Made by a program: the position numbers and the translations under genes. A stretch of 64,000 nucleotides of DNA from Streptomyces sp. YPW6. Lineage in GTDB: Bacteria > Actinomycetota > Actinomycetes > Streptomycetales > Streptomycetaceae. The notes beneath the pieces were generated by a model. It saw only the letters and a list, made by a program, of their open reading frames with translations. It was not told the origin of the DNA and ran no database searches. Positions 8,992-17,402 of the stretch are shown here, piece by piece. The DNA lies in NCBI RefSeq assembly GCF_018866325.1, contig NZ_CP076457.1, forward strand, positions 7,041,001-7,105,000, written 5' to 3'. Position 1 is the first letter of the stretch. Each line of letters opens with the position of its first letter.

Positions 8992-11900
8992 GTGGCCGAC
9001 CGTTACGACGCATCATCCGTGGAGAACATCGCCGCGTACGAGAACGAGAACGCGGCATCCACCGACAACTGGGCCGACCTCGTCAAGCACATCACCGGCT
9101 ACCCCGTGCCCAAGCGCAGCGAGATCTTCGACACGCTCCGCTCCGACCACGGCGGCAAGCTCTTCCGCATGGACATCAAGGAGCGCAGCCTCGGCCTCCT
9201 CGTCAAGGACTCCGGCTTCCTGCAGAACAAGGGCGAGGACTACGACATCTGGTTCTTCGACAGCGGCAAGAAGCGCTCCATCCTGCAGGCCAGGATCGTC
9301 TTCGAAGGCCGCGTGAAGTCGGGCGACGAGATCATCTTCGCCGGCACCGACTCCACCGACGTCGAGAACGTGTCCGTCCGCGAGGGCAACGAGTTCACCG
9401 ACTACAACAAGGACTCGTTCAGCACCATCCCGCTGGCCCGCTACATGAACGGGCCGCGCGCGGCGCTGCTGGCCCTGCTCAAGGGCAACAGCGGCGACGG
9501 CCGCTTCAGCGGCCTGGTCGCCCAGGAGTCCGACATCGTCGACCTGAACACCTTCGACAAGACCGGCCACTCCTTCGACTACGCGGCCAAGTTCTTCAAG
9601 GACCACGCACCGCTGCTGAAGGACTGGGAGGACCGCTTCGGCCGGGACGACGCGAGCTGGAAGGGTGAGGCCGCGGAGGTCTTCCGCAGCCTCATCGGCA
9701 AGATCCGTGAGAACTACGACAGTTACGTGGCGACCTTCAACGAGACGGCGGGCAGCGGGGACGCCACCGGCACCGGCAGCACCGTCTACTCCCGGGCGCT
9801 CTCGCTCGGCCGCTCCCATCTGGAGCAGGCCGCCCGGGACCTGCTCGGCCACTGGCTGACCTGGGCCCGGTCCGACTACTACGATCCGCACCGGGTGCTG
9901 CGCTACGTCCTGGACGACCTCGCCCAGTGGGTCGACCGGGAGAACGTCGCCAGGACCGACATCACGTCGTACACCACCCGCTACTCCACGACCGTCAGCC
10001 ACAGCCCCCAGACCGACTTCACCCAGGTGCACCCCGAGTACGGAGACCTCACCGACATCGCCAACTGGGCGAAGGTCGGCGACAAGGCGGTGGACATCTG
10101 GAGCCGCGCCGTCGACGACATGCTCGTGGAGCCCGCCCGCGAGGTGCAGTCGAGGCTCAACAACCAGTTCCTGACGCTCTCCAAGGACTTCTCCGAGAAC
10201 CTGCCCGAGCCCAAGTCGACCAGCACGGCGAGCGAGGAGTACGAGAAGGAGAAGCTGGAGGAGGAGAGGGAGCGGATCAACGAGGAGAACGAGGAGAACC
10301 GCCGCTACCAGGACGAGCTGCGCGAGGAGCAGCGTGAGCAGCGGGAGGAGGACAAGAGACTCCGGGAGGAGCTGCGCAGGGAGCAGGAGGAGCAGCGCGA
10401 GGAGGACCGGAAGTACCAGGAGGAGCTGCGCGAGGAGCAGCGTGAGCAGCGGGAGGAGGACAAGAGGCTCCAGGAGGAGCTGCGCAGGGAGCAGGAGGAG
10501 CAGCGTGAGGAGGACCGGAAGTACCAGGAGGAGCTGCGCGAGGAGCAGCGGCGGGAGCAGGAGGAGGCCGAGCGGGAGGCCGAGGAACAGGCCAGGCAGA
10601 TGGAGGAGAGCCTCGGCAACATCAACGGGCCGGGCGGCGGGGGTGAGAACCTCGGCGACCTCGGCGATCTGCTCAACCTCAAACAGGACGTCCCGGTGAC
10701 CGAGAGCCTGGGCGACCTCGGCGACGTCAACGACCCCGGCGGTGCCGGAAACCCCGGCGGCTCGAACACCCCCGGCCTCGACGACGTGAACAACGCGATC
10801 ACCGAGAACCTCGGCGACCTGGGCGATGTGAACAACCCCGGGGGCGGCCCGGTCCCGGTGGGCTCGAACCTCGGCAACCTCGGCCAGGTCAACGGCGGCC
10901 CCGGCTCCACGCGGAACCCGGACGACGCCGCCAACCGGGCGATCACCGAGAACCTCGGCAGCATCGGCGGCCTCAACAACGGCGCGGGCGGCTCTCTGGA
11001 GACACCGACCGGCGGCCGGACCCAGCTCGACGGCAGCCGGCTCACCACCGGCTTCCCGGACGGCAGCAGCACGTCCTTCGACCCGGACAGCGGGCTGCTC
11101 ACCACCACGCACCCGGACGGCAGTGTCACCACGCAGGATCTGGGCGACGGCGTCCGCGTCACCAACCCGGACGGTTCGGTCACCTCCCTCGGCGACGACG
11201 GCAAGCTGACGACGACGTTCCCCGACGGAACGACGCAGGTGGTGGACCCGAAGACGGGCCAGGCCACCTCCACCGACCCCGACGGCACCGTCACCACGGA
11301 GAACCTCGGCAGTCTGGAGGGCCTGAACGACCGCAACGGAATCGGGGACCTGGGCGACATCAACGCCGACCTGCCGACCGAGTCCCCCGGTGACCTCGGC
11401 GACCGGGAGACCATCAACGACCTGGGCGACCTCGGGAACCTCAACACCGGCGACACGGGCCTGAAGTCCTCGACCGGCAGTCTCACCGGGCTGGAGAACG
11501 GCGACTTCGCCACCACGTTCCCGGACGGCGGCAAGACCGTCTTCGACCCGGACACCGGGCAGCTCACCAGCATCGCCCCGGACGGCTCGGAGGTCACCAC
11601 CGACCTCACCCACGGCGCCGAGGTGACCAACCCGGACGGTTCCGTCTCCTCGCTGGACAACGGCCGCTTCCTGAACTCCTTCCCGGACGGGTCCAGCCAC
11701 TCCATCGACCCGGACACCGGCATCGCCACCGTCACCGACCCGCAGGGCAGGACCGAGACGGTCACCCTCGACGAGCTCGACTCGCGCGGGAGCGACGACA
11801 ACCGGCCGGACTTCCTGGACGACCTGAGGGACCTCGGCCAGGACCGCGACCTCGGCAACCTCGGTGACCTCAACGGGGACCGGGGCCTGGACGGCGTGAA

Positions 11901-12510
11901 CGAGAACCGGGATCTCGATCTCGACGGGCTCAAGGACCTCGCCGGCGGCAGCGGCGGCGGTGGAGGCGACGGGACCACCACCCGGGACGTCCCCCTCTCG
12001 GAACTGGGTCTGAGCGCCCGGGCGGGAGCGGGCGGTTCCGGCGGAGAGCTCCCCGGAACCGACCTCCCGGCGTCGCAGACGCTCGGCCAGGTCGCCCCGC
12101 TCTCCGACAGCGCCACGAACAACGCGACGCCCCCCGGCACCGGCGGCGGCCCGGGCGCCCCCGGCGCCCCGGGCACGCCCGGCACCCCCGGCATGCCGAT
12201 GGGCGGCGGCATGGGCGGCATGGGCGCGGGCGGCGAGAAGGGCAACGGAGAGCGCGTGCGCGCGGTCCTGGTCGACGCGGCGGAGGAGAGCGAACGCCGC
12301 AACCGCCGCAGGCGCAGCCCCTGGAACCGCCAGGAGGACAGCGACACCTTCCTCACCCCGGCCTCCCGGGTGGCCACCACCGGCGGCGACTCCCCTCAGG
12401 AGGAGCAGGAGCAGGGGCGCAGGCCCATGACGTCCGCCGACTACCTGGAGGAGGACGCGGACGTCTGGGGCACCGAGGAGGGCGGCACCCCGGCCGTGAT
12501 CGGCAGATGA
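8992..12510 (+). CDS. Large WXG-type protein with coiled coil and PDG repeats (1172 aa), putative type VII substrate
   Basis: The N-terminal 400 residues are globular or helical and carry W-K-G (ASWKGEAAEVFRSL, about residue 223), a WXG-type turn. Residues about 413-540 form an extreme Glu/Arg/Gln coiled coil built from near-identical units around EELREEQREQREEDK. Residues about 540-670 repeat ENLGDLGDVN with Gly/Pro spacers. Two blocks (about 675-780 and 825-925) repeat PDG-containing strands such as TTTFPDGT, which looks like a beta-solenoid or wall-binding repeat. A Gly/Pro/Met-rich low-complexity stretch (PGMPMGGGMGGMG) precedes a basic tail. No signal peptide is seen, as expected for type VII substrates. 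The start is GTG at 8992 after GAAAGGG. Function is unknown; a surface-spanning effector or structural substrate is an inference. Confidence 0.85.
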   Translation: MADRYDASSVENIAAYENENAASTDNWADLVKHITGYPVPKRSEIFDTLRSDHGGKLFRMDIKERSLGLLVKDSGFLQNKGEDYDIWFFDSGKKRSILQARIVFEGRVKSGDEIIFAGTDSTDVENVSVREGNEFTDYNKDSFSTIPLARYMNGPRAALLALLKGNSGDGRFSGLVAQESDIVDLNTFDKTGHSFDYAAKFFKDHAPLLKDWEDRFGRDDASWKGEAAEVFRSLIGKIRENYDSYVATFNETAGSGDATGTGSTVYSRALSLGRSHLEQAARDLLGHWLTWARSDYYDPHRVLRYVLDDLAQWVDRENVARTDITSYTTRYSTTVSHSPQTDFTQVHPEYGDLTDIANWAKVGDKAVDIWSRAVDDMLVEPAREVQSRLNNQFLTLSKDFSENLPEPKSTSTASEEYEKEKLEEERERINEENEENRRYQDELREEQREQREEDKRLREELRREQEEQREEDRKYQEELREEQREQREEDKRLQEELRREQEEQREEDRKYQEELREEQRREQEEAEREAEEQARQMEESLGNINGPGGGGENLGDLGDLLNLKQDVPVTESLGDLGDVNDPGGAGNPGGSNTPGLDDVNNAITENLGDLGDVNNPGGGPVPVGSNLGNLGQVNGGPGSTRNPDDAANRAITENLGSIGGLNNGAGGSLETPTGGRTQLDGSRLTTGFPDGSSTSFDPDSGLLTTTHPDGSVTTQDLGDGVRVTNPDGSVTSLGDDGKLTTTFPDGTTQVVDPKTGQATSTDPDGTVTTENLGSLEGLNDRNGIGDLGDINADLPTESPGDLGDRETINDLGDLGNLNTGDTGLKSSTGSLTGLENGDFATTFPDGGKTVFDPDTGQLTSIAPDGSEVTTDLTHGAEVTNPDGSVSSLDNGRFLNSFPDGSSHSIDPDTGIATVTDPQGRTETVTLDELDSRGSDDNRPDFLDDLRDLGQDRDLGNLGDLNGDRGLDGVNENRDLDLDGLKDLAGGSGGGGGDGTTTRDVPLSELGLSARAGAGGSGGELPGTDLPASQTLGQVAPLSDSATNNATPPGTGGGPGAPGAPGTPGTPGMPMGGGMGGMGAGGEKGNGERVRAVLVDAAEESERRNRRRRSPWNRQEDSDTFLTPASRVATTGGDSPQEEQEQGRRPMTSADYLEEDADVWGTEEGGTPAVIGR

Positions 12511-12572
12511 CGTCCGGCCGGTCACGACGGACGGGGCCGGAGATCCGGTCCCCACGAGGAGAACGTACGGTC

Positions 12573-12626
12573 ATGCGTACGGCCGACGAGAAGACCACCA
12601 GGACGGAACGAGGGACGCGCGCGTGA
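12573..12626 (+). CDS. Possible 17-codon leader ORF overlapping the YbaB-like gene
   Basis: ATG at 12573 is preceded by GAGGAG at a workable distance and opens a 17-codon frame (MRTADEKTTRTERGTRA). Its stop TGA overlaps the GTG start of the next gene in the form GTGA. This is a typical translational-coupling arrangement. The peptide is too short and too Arg/Thr-rich to judge, and the overlap could be chance, so this is a weak call. Confidence 0.25.
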   Translation: MRTADEKTTRTERGTRA

Positions 12627-13078
12627 CGGAACCACTGGAGAAGCGCCTGGAGAAGGCCATGGCCGAACTGCAGGCCGCCCAGGAGGCGGTGGCGCGCACC
12701 GAGCGCGAACTGCGCTCGGCGTCCTTCTCCGTGCTCTCCTCCGACCGGGCCGTACGGGCCACCGCGGGCCCGCAGGGCGAGCTGACCGGGATCGAGTTCC
12801 TGGAGAACAAGTACCGCGACATGTCCCCGCAGGAGCTGGCCGCCAGCGTCCTGGAAGCGTCGAGCGCGGCCCGGCTGAAGATGAACCGCCATGTGATGAA
12901 GGCGATGGCCCCCTTCACGGAACCCAGCGCCGACGTGCCGGAGTTGAAAGGGTTCGAGCTGGACTGGGAGCGCATCTTCGGCCCCGAGGTCCTGCGGGAC
13001 GGCGGCGAGGACACCTCGCGCGGCGGCCCGGCGGCCCCCGGCTGGCGGGACGCGCTCGGCGACGAGGGAGAGGACTGA
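12623..13078 (+). CDS. YbaB/EbfC-like protein in type VII locus
   Basis: This is a 151-aa protein resembling the YbaB/EbfC fold. It has an N-terminal amphipathic helix (EKRLEKAMAELQAAQEAVAR), a central beta segment (SDRAVRATAGPQGELTGIEF) and a second helix (LAASVLEASSAARLKMN). A variable acidic tail follows (DALGDEGED). YbaB-like proteins are common next to WXG genes in actinomycetes and may act as adaptors or chaperones rather than nucleoid proteins; that is family and context inference. The start is GTG at 12623, with the following WXG-type gene 5 bases after its stop, so they are likely translated together. Confidence 0.8.
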   Translation: MTEPLEKRLEKAMAELQAAQEAVARTERELRSASFSVLSSDRAVRATAGPQGELTGIEFLENKYRDMSPQELAASVLEASSAARLKMNRHVMKAMAPFTEPSADVPELKGFELDWERIFGPEVLRDGGEDTSRGGPAAPGWRDALGDEGED

Positions 13079-13083
13079 CCGGG

Positions 13084-13452
13084 ATGGGACAGCGCTACTA
13101 CGTCGACCCGGAGCGCATCGAGGCCCTGGCGCGGCAGTTGGAGGAGATCGGGACGCTCACCCGGACCATGACCGAGGAGTTCCTCGACGAACTGGCGCCC
13201 ACGGTCGGCTGGCCCGGCACCAACAGTGAGTTCTCCGAGAAGGCCAGGCCGCAGGAGCAGAAGGAGCGGCAGACCACGAAGGACACCATGCTCTCCATCC
13301 GGGACGCGCTGGTGGGCATCACGGACGCCACGGTCGGCAACGTCCGGATGATGAAGGACACCCGCGACCGCAACCTCGACGAGATCGAGCACGGCAACAG
13401 CCGCCTCGAAGCCGATGGATTCGACGGCCCGGGCGGGCATGGCCGGCGCTGA
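13084..13452 (+). CDS. WXG100-type small protein with WPG turn
   Basis: This is a 122-aa helical protein. After the first helix (ERIEALARQLEEIGTLTRTM) comes W-P-G (PTVGWPGTNSEF) at the usual hairpin position, then a long second helix rich in Lys, Gln and Asp. The tail is Gly-rich and basic (DGPGGHGRR). The proline inside the motif and the longer length make it a divergent member. It starts 5 bases after the YbaB-like gene and 81 bases before the giant effector gene. That is the usual place for a dedicated WXG partner or targeting factor of a large toxin; the pairing is inference. Confidence 0.82.
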   Translation: MGQRYYVDPERIEALARQLEEIGTLTRTMTEEFLDELAPTVGWPGTNSEFSEKARPQEQKERQTTKDTMLSIRDALVGITDATVGNVRMMKDTRDRNLDEIEHGNSRLEADGFDGPGGHGRR

Positions 13453-13533
13453 CCTCCGCACCGCGGGCCGCTCCCGTACCCGACCGGGAGCGGCCGCCGA
13501 GTCCTGCCCGCACGGACCCCGGGGCGGCCGTCG

Positions 13534-16059
13534 GTGAGCATCCAGGTATCGCCCGAGGTCAACGCCATGATCTTCATCCTCACCGGGGAGAAGCTCATGG
13601 ACGCCGACGAGGACCTCGCCTTCGAGAGCCGCCGGCCCTACTCCGGCCTCGGGCGCAAGCTGGAGCGGCTGTCCTCGCTCATCGACAAGTCGATCCACGA
13701 CATCGGTGCGTCCATGCCGGACGAGCTCGCCTCGTCGTACGCCAAGGCGATGGGCATGCTCATCGACGACGACGGCAAGAACTACCTGCGCGAGTTCTCC
13801 GGACAGCTCGACAGGATCGCCGAGGGCCGCCGCAAGACCTCCATGGACATCATGGAATCGAAGTGGCAGGTCATCGCCGAGGTCATCCGGCTGCTCATCG
13901 AGATCGCCATCTACCTGGCCATGTCCTTCTTCACCGGGGGCGCCTCGGCCAGCCAGATCATGATGGCCAAGCTGCGCAGCCGGTTCTTCATCCTCACCAC
14001 CCTCAGCCACCTCCTCCAGCGACTGCATCTGGCGCCCTCCCTGACCGAGGCGTTCGCCGAGGCCTTCACCACCTTCGCGGTCCGGCTCGCGATGATGAAC
14101 TTCGCCCCGGACGGCCGCCGCCCCGACTCCATCGACTGGGGCGACATCGGCAAGGCCGCCGCGTTCGGCGCGGCGGCGGGGCTCTTCACCAGCGTCTTCG
14201 AGAAGTTCGCCAAGGACATCGTCCGCAGCTTCGACGGCAACTTCCTCAAGGGAGGCCCTGACCTCGACTTCAAGAACCCCAACGGGCGGGACACCCCGAA
14301 CGTCGACATCAGGACCAACGGCCCGACCCCCAGCCCCAAGCCCGATCCCGGCCTTCCCGATCCCCCGAAGGACCGCCCCGACCCGGACCCGTACGGCAAC
14401 GGCCCCACCCCCTCGCCCAGTCCGGTCCCCGTCACCTTCCGGGACGGCCCGCTCTCCTTCCGGAATAATCCCGAACTGTGGCGCAACAGCCAGATCCTGC
14501 GCCTGAACCTCGACCGGCCCGGGGCGCTGGCCGCACACTACGGCCTGAAGGGGACGGCGGACTTCATCGCCGCAGGCGCGGGCGAGGTCGTCGCGGAAAT
14601 CCTGATCAAGGGGGCCTTCGAAGGCGACTGGTCCTCCAGCTGGACCACCTTCCTCGGCGCGGGCATCAGCAGCCGGGTCGAGTCCTCGCTCATGAGCACC
14701 GCACTGAACAGCAGTGCCGAACTCCGCCACGCCATCGACAAGCTGCGCAACCAGCCGCCACCGACCGTTTCCGGCGGCAGCGGCTCGGAACCGGGCGGCT
14801 CCGACCGTGCGGAGGGCCCCTCCCGCACGGACACCACCGGCGGCGACGGCCCCGGACCCGCTCTCTCCTCACCACCGCCGGCCGTTCAGCAGACCACGAG
14901 CGAAGGCGGCTTCGCCGGCAGCCCGTCACCGCCGCCGTACGTGTCGCAGGACGCCCCGCCGCCCTACGTCCCGGCCGACCCGCCGCCGTACACGCCCGGC
15001 CCCCTGCCGGTGACGGCCGCCGAGAACGCGCTGTGGCAGCAGGTCCACCAGGGCCCCGCCGAGGTCCGGGAGCAGGCGCTGCGGGACCTCGCCGCCCTCC
15101 GGGGCGCCCAGCCGCCGGGTCCCGCCGAGATCGGCGTACGCGACGCGGTGCACGCGGGGCTGTCGCAGTCGCCCGAGGTACGGGTGGTGCCCGGCGGGAA
15201 CAGCCCGGCCGGCCAGGTGGACACCGACGAGGTGCGGCGGGCCCTGGAGAGCTTCGGCACGCCGGTGACGGTGGACGCACCGGTCGTGGGGGAGGGGCCG
15301 AGGGTCGCGCCCGGCCCCCGGACCGGCACGTCCGGCGGGGCGGAGAGCCCGGAACGCTCGCCGGAGCCCAGTGCCACCGGGACTGATACCGGTATGCCCG
15401 GTGAAGGGGAGCGTCCGGGGGCGCCGCCCGCACTCGGCGCCGGTGCGCCGCCGCTGACCGTCGTCGTCTCCGAGGGGCCGCCGCCGCTCGCCGCATCGCC
15501 GGAAGCGGCCGAGCTGCTGGACGGCGCCGGGGTGGACCGGGCCGTGGTGCTCGGCCCCCCGACCGGCTCCGACATGCCAGGTCAGCCGGTACGCGAGGCG
15601 GTCGAGCTGACCCGGGAGGGCCCCGGCGCGCCGGTGGAGGCCCGCCCGCTCGCCGGGCCGGGGCCGCCGGGACGCCCAACGGCGGCGCGAACACGGCGTT
15701 CCCGGGCGCGAACGTGCTGCTGCCGCTCGCCGACGCCCTGGGCGTGCCGCCCGCCACGGCCACCGCTCCACCGCCCGTCGCCCCGCCCGCCGCTCCACCG
15801 CCCGTCGCCCCGCCCACCGCTCCGTCCGCAGCGTCGGCCAACCCGGGCCCCGCGTCTTCGCCCTCGCCGCAGCGTTCCCCCGCGCAGGGCGGCCCGACCG
15901 GCGACACCGGCACCGCCGAGGCCCCGCCGGGTGAGCGGACCCCGGGGACGCAGGAGACGCCGGAGACGTCCACCGAGCCCGGTCCGGCCGACTCCGACAC
16001 CGCGGCCACGCCTCCCCGCACCGAGTCCGGGCAGCACGACATCGACCCGTCCACCGTGA
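13534..16059 (+). CDS. Giant effector, segment A: WXG100-like helical head and proline-rich linker (frame lost near 15660)
   Basis: The start is GTG at 13534. Residues 1-230 are helical, with a strongly hydrophobic stretch (VIRLLIEIAIYLAMSFF) followed by FTGGASASQ. This resembles the WXG100-like N-terminal head seen on actinomycete polymorphic toxins. A second Ala/Gly-rich helical block lies at about 330-410. Pro/Asp linkers surround it (PSPKPDPGLPDPP; PPPYVPADPPPYTPG). After about residue 708 the reading changes to an Arg/Pro-rich pattern typical of a wrong frame in GC-rich DNA. The sensible reading continues in the -1 frame from 15663, as AAGTPNGGANTAF. One extra G in the GGGG run at 15660-15663 joins them. 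I treat this as the 5' part of a single gene ending at 32293; the apparent C-terminus to 16059 is probably not real. Confidence 0.75.
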   Translation: MSIQVSPEVNAMIFILTGEKLMDADEDLAFESRRPYSGLGRKLERLSSLIDKSIHDIGASMPDELASSYAKAMGMLIDDDGKNYLREFSGQLDRIAEGRRKTSMDIMESKWQVIAEVIRLLIEIAIYLAMSFFTGGASASQIMMAKLRSRFFILTTLSHLLQRLHLAPSLTEAFAEAFTTFAVRLAMMNFAPDGRRPDSIDWGDIGKAAAFGAAAGLFTSVFEKFAKDIVRSFDGNFLKGGPDLDFKNPNGRDTPNVDIRTNGPTPSPKPDPGLPDPPKDRPDPDPYGNGPTPSPSPVPVTFRDGPLSFRNNPELWRNSQILRLNLDRPGALAAHYGLKGTADFIAAGAGEVVAEILIKGAFEGDWSSSWTTFLGAGISSRVESSLMSTALNSSAELRHAIDKLRNQPPPTVSGGSGSEPGGSDRAEGPSRTDTTGGDGPGPALSSPPPAVQQTTSEGGFAGSPSPPPYVSQDAPPPYVPADPPPYTPGPLPVTAAENALWQQVHQGPAEVREQALRDLAALRGAQPPGPAEIGVRDAVHAGLSQSPEVRVVPGGNSPAGQVDTDEVRRALESFGTPVTVDAPVVGEGPRVAPGPRTGTSGGAESPERSPEPSATGTDTGMPGEGERPGAPPALGAGAPPLTVVVSEGPPPLAASPEAAELLDGAGVDRAVVLGPPTGSDMPGQPVREAVELTREGPGAPVEARPLAGPGPPGRPTAARTRRSRARTCCCRSPTPWACRPPRPPLHRPSPRPPLHRPSPRPPLRPQRRPTRAPRLRPRRSVPPRRAARPATPAPPRPRRVSGPRGRRRRRRRPPSPVRPTPTPRPRLPAPSPGSTTSTRPP
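15660..15663 (+). other. Apparent frameshift 1 in the giant effector gene (GGGG run)
   Basis: Upstream of this run the coding frame is that of 13534. Downstream it is the -1 frame. Reading the four G as five gives a continuous LAGPG-AAGTPNG. A sequencing or assembly undercall is more likely than a biological shift, because no slippery heptamer is present. Confidence 0.7.
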
Positions 16060-17402
16060 AGGTCGTGTCGGGCGGGCCGCCTCCCTCCACCGGCGATCCG
16101 GCGGTCCCGGACGCCAAGCCGACGTCGATCTCCACCACCAGCTCCCCGCACGGCCCGGACGTCAAGGCTCCGCTCGACCCCGCCGCCGCCCCCGGGGCCG
16201 CCCCGGACATCAGGCCGACCGTCACCGCGGCCTCCCCGGCCCCCTTGCCCACCCCCACCGGGACACCGGCCGCCTCCAAGCTCGCCGCCGACGCCCGCCC
16301 CTGGACCGAGGAGGCCACCGGCCTGCACCTGGAGTCGGGCCGCGGAGACACGGACACGACGCCCCCGCCCGGACAGATCACCGTCCGCCCCGCGGACCCG
16401 GCACAGGACCGACCCCGGCAGACGCTCCGGGACTTCCTGCCCGAGGACCGGTGGTGGACCTTCTACATCGACCCCAAGAACCACCAGGCGGCGCTCGAAG
16501 CCTTCCCGGACGACCCCGGTTCCTACTACGACCACGACCGTTCGCCGGGGTTCCAGCAGGGCATGGTGTCGGCGTACCGGGAGTTCCTCGGCGACCCCGG
16601 CACCGTCGCCACACCCATGGATTCGACCTCGTACCGGACCATGCACGGGCTGGCCACCGGCCACCTCGGCCGCACGATCGGCTGGTCCGGCGGCGGTGCC
16701 ACGCAGTTCCCGCTGCGAGGGGAGACGCTCGCCGACGACATCTTCGACGAGCGCATCGGCGACCAGCTGCTGGTCTACGACACGACCAGCCGCGACTGGT
16801 CCACGCCCCTGCCCAAGCCCCGGCCGGTCACCATCCTGACCCGGTTCATGCACAACAACCCGTCACTGGCGACCAACTACGGCAAGAACGCGGCACCCGG
16901 CCTCGTCGACACGCTGTTCCGGCAGCACTACGTCCGGGTGTCCGATCCCGACGCCGACGACACGGCCAAGCTCGCCTCGATCGTCCGCACCATCCGGGCG
17001 CTGCACGTCGTCCACCCGTTCCAGGACGGCAACCTCCGGTCCAACGTGCAGATCCTGCTGCCGAAACTGCTGCTGGAGCAGGGCCTGCGCCCCGTCGTGC
17101 CCGACACCATGTACAGCCTGTTCCAGGGCGGCCACTCCGTACCGCAGATGGTCGACTCCCTGATCCGCAACGGCGCGCTGGACACCGGAAGGCCGCGCCC
17201 GCCGCAGGGCGAGACCGCCGCCGACGTGAACCTGGAGTCGCGGCGGGACAGCGTCATGGACACGGGTGACGCCCCGGTCCGACGGCGACGGCAGCGACTC
17301 CGACCACGCTCGACCGGAAGACGGTGCCCTTCAGCGAGATCCGGCGCTTCGTGCCGCAGACCGCGGCAGCTCCGCAACCCGGCGTGGCCGTACGGACGGT
17401 GA
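15664..17402 (+). CDS. Giant effector, segment B: proline-rich linker and Fic-like domain (frame lost near 17273)
   Basis: This middle segment is open in the frame of 15714 and has no convincing start of its own, so it is best read as a continuation of segment A. About 240 residues of Pro/Ala/Thr-rich linker lead into a folded domain from 16430 to 17250. That domain ends with RALHVVHPFQDGNLRSN, a Fic-like signature, then a helix (QILLPKLLLEQGLRP). The sensible frame stops being used at about 17273; after that the reading is Arg-rich (RRRRQRLRPR), typical of a wrong frame. Five C instead of four at 17272-17275 gives DAPGPTATAATPTTL and joins segment C. The nominal end at 17402 is therefore probably artefactual. 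Confidence 0.7.
16430..17250 (+). other. Fic-like domain of the giant effector
   Basis: The core motif HPFQDGNLR (His codon at 17013) matches the Fic consensus HPFx(D/E)GN(G/K)R except for Leu where Gly is usual. The second downstream Arg of AMP-transferring enzymes is replaced by Asn (RSN). Upstream helices (TILTRFMHNNPSLATNY) and the downstream LLLEQGLRP helix fit the Fic fold. Fic enzymes transfer AMP or other phosphate-containing groups to target proteins. Whether this variant is active cannot be told from sequence. Confidence 0.65.
17272..17275 (+). other. Apparent frameshift 2 in the giant effector gene (CCCC run)
   Basis: The sensible frame changes again by -1 within this run of four C. 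A fifth C gives a continuous reading into PTTLDRKTVPFSEIRRF of segment C. It has the same direction and same type of site as the shift at 15660. Confidence 0.7.

Noticed and set aside
9013..12555. A 1180-aa minus-strand frame opposite the 1172-aa WXG protein
   Set aside because: Its Leu/Val/Gly-rich runs are the reverse reading of Glu/Arg and Asp/Gly repeats on the plus strand; no start site or motif supports it.
15655..17280. Programmed ribosomal frameshifting in the giant gene
   Set aside because: No slippery heptamer or downstream pseudoknot was seen, and both sites are simple GC homopolymers of the kind often miscounted by long-read sequencing.
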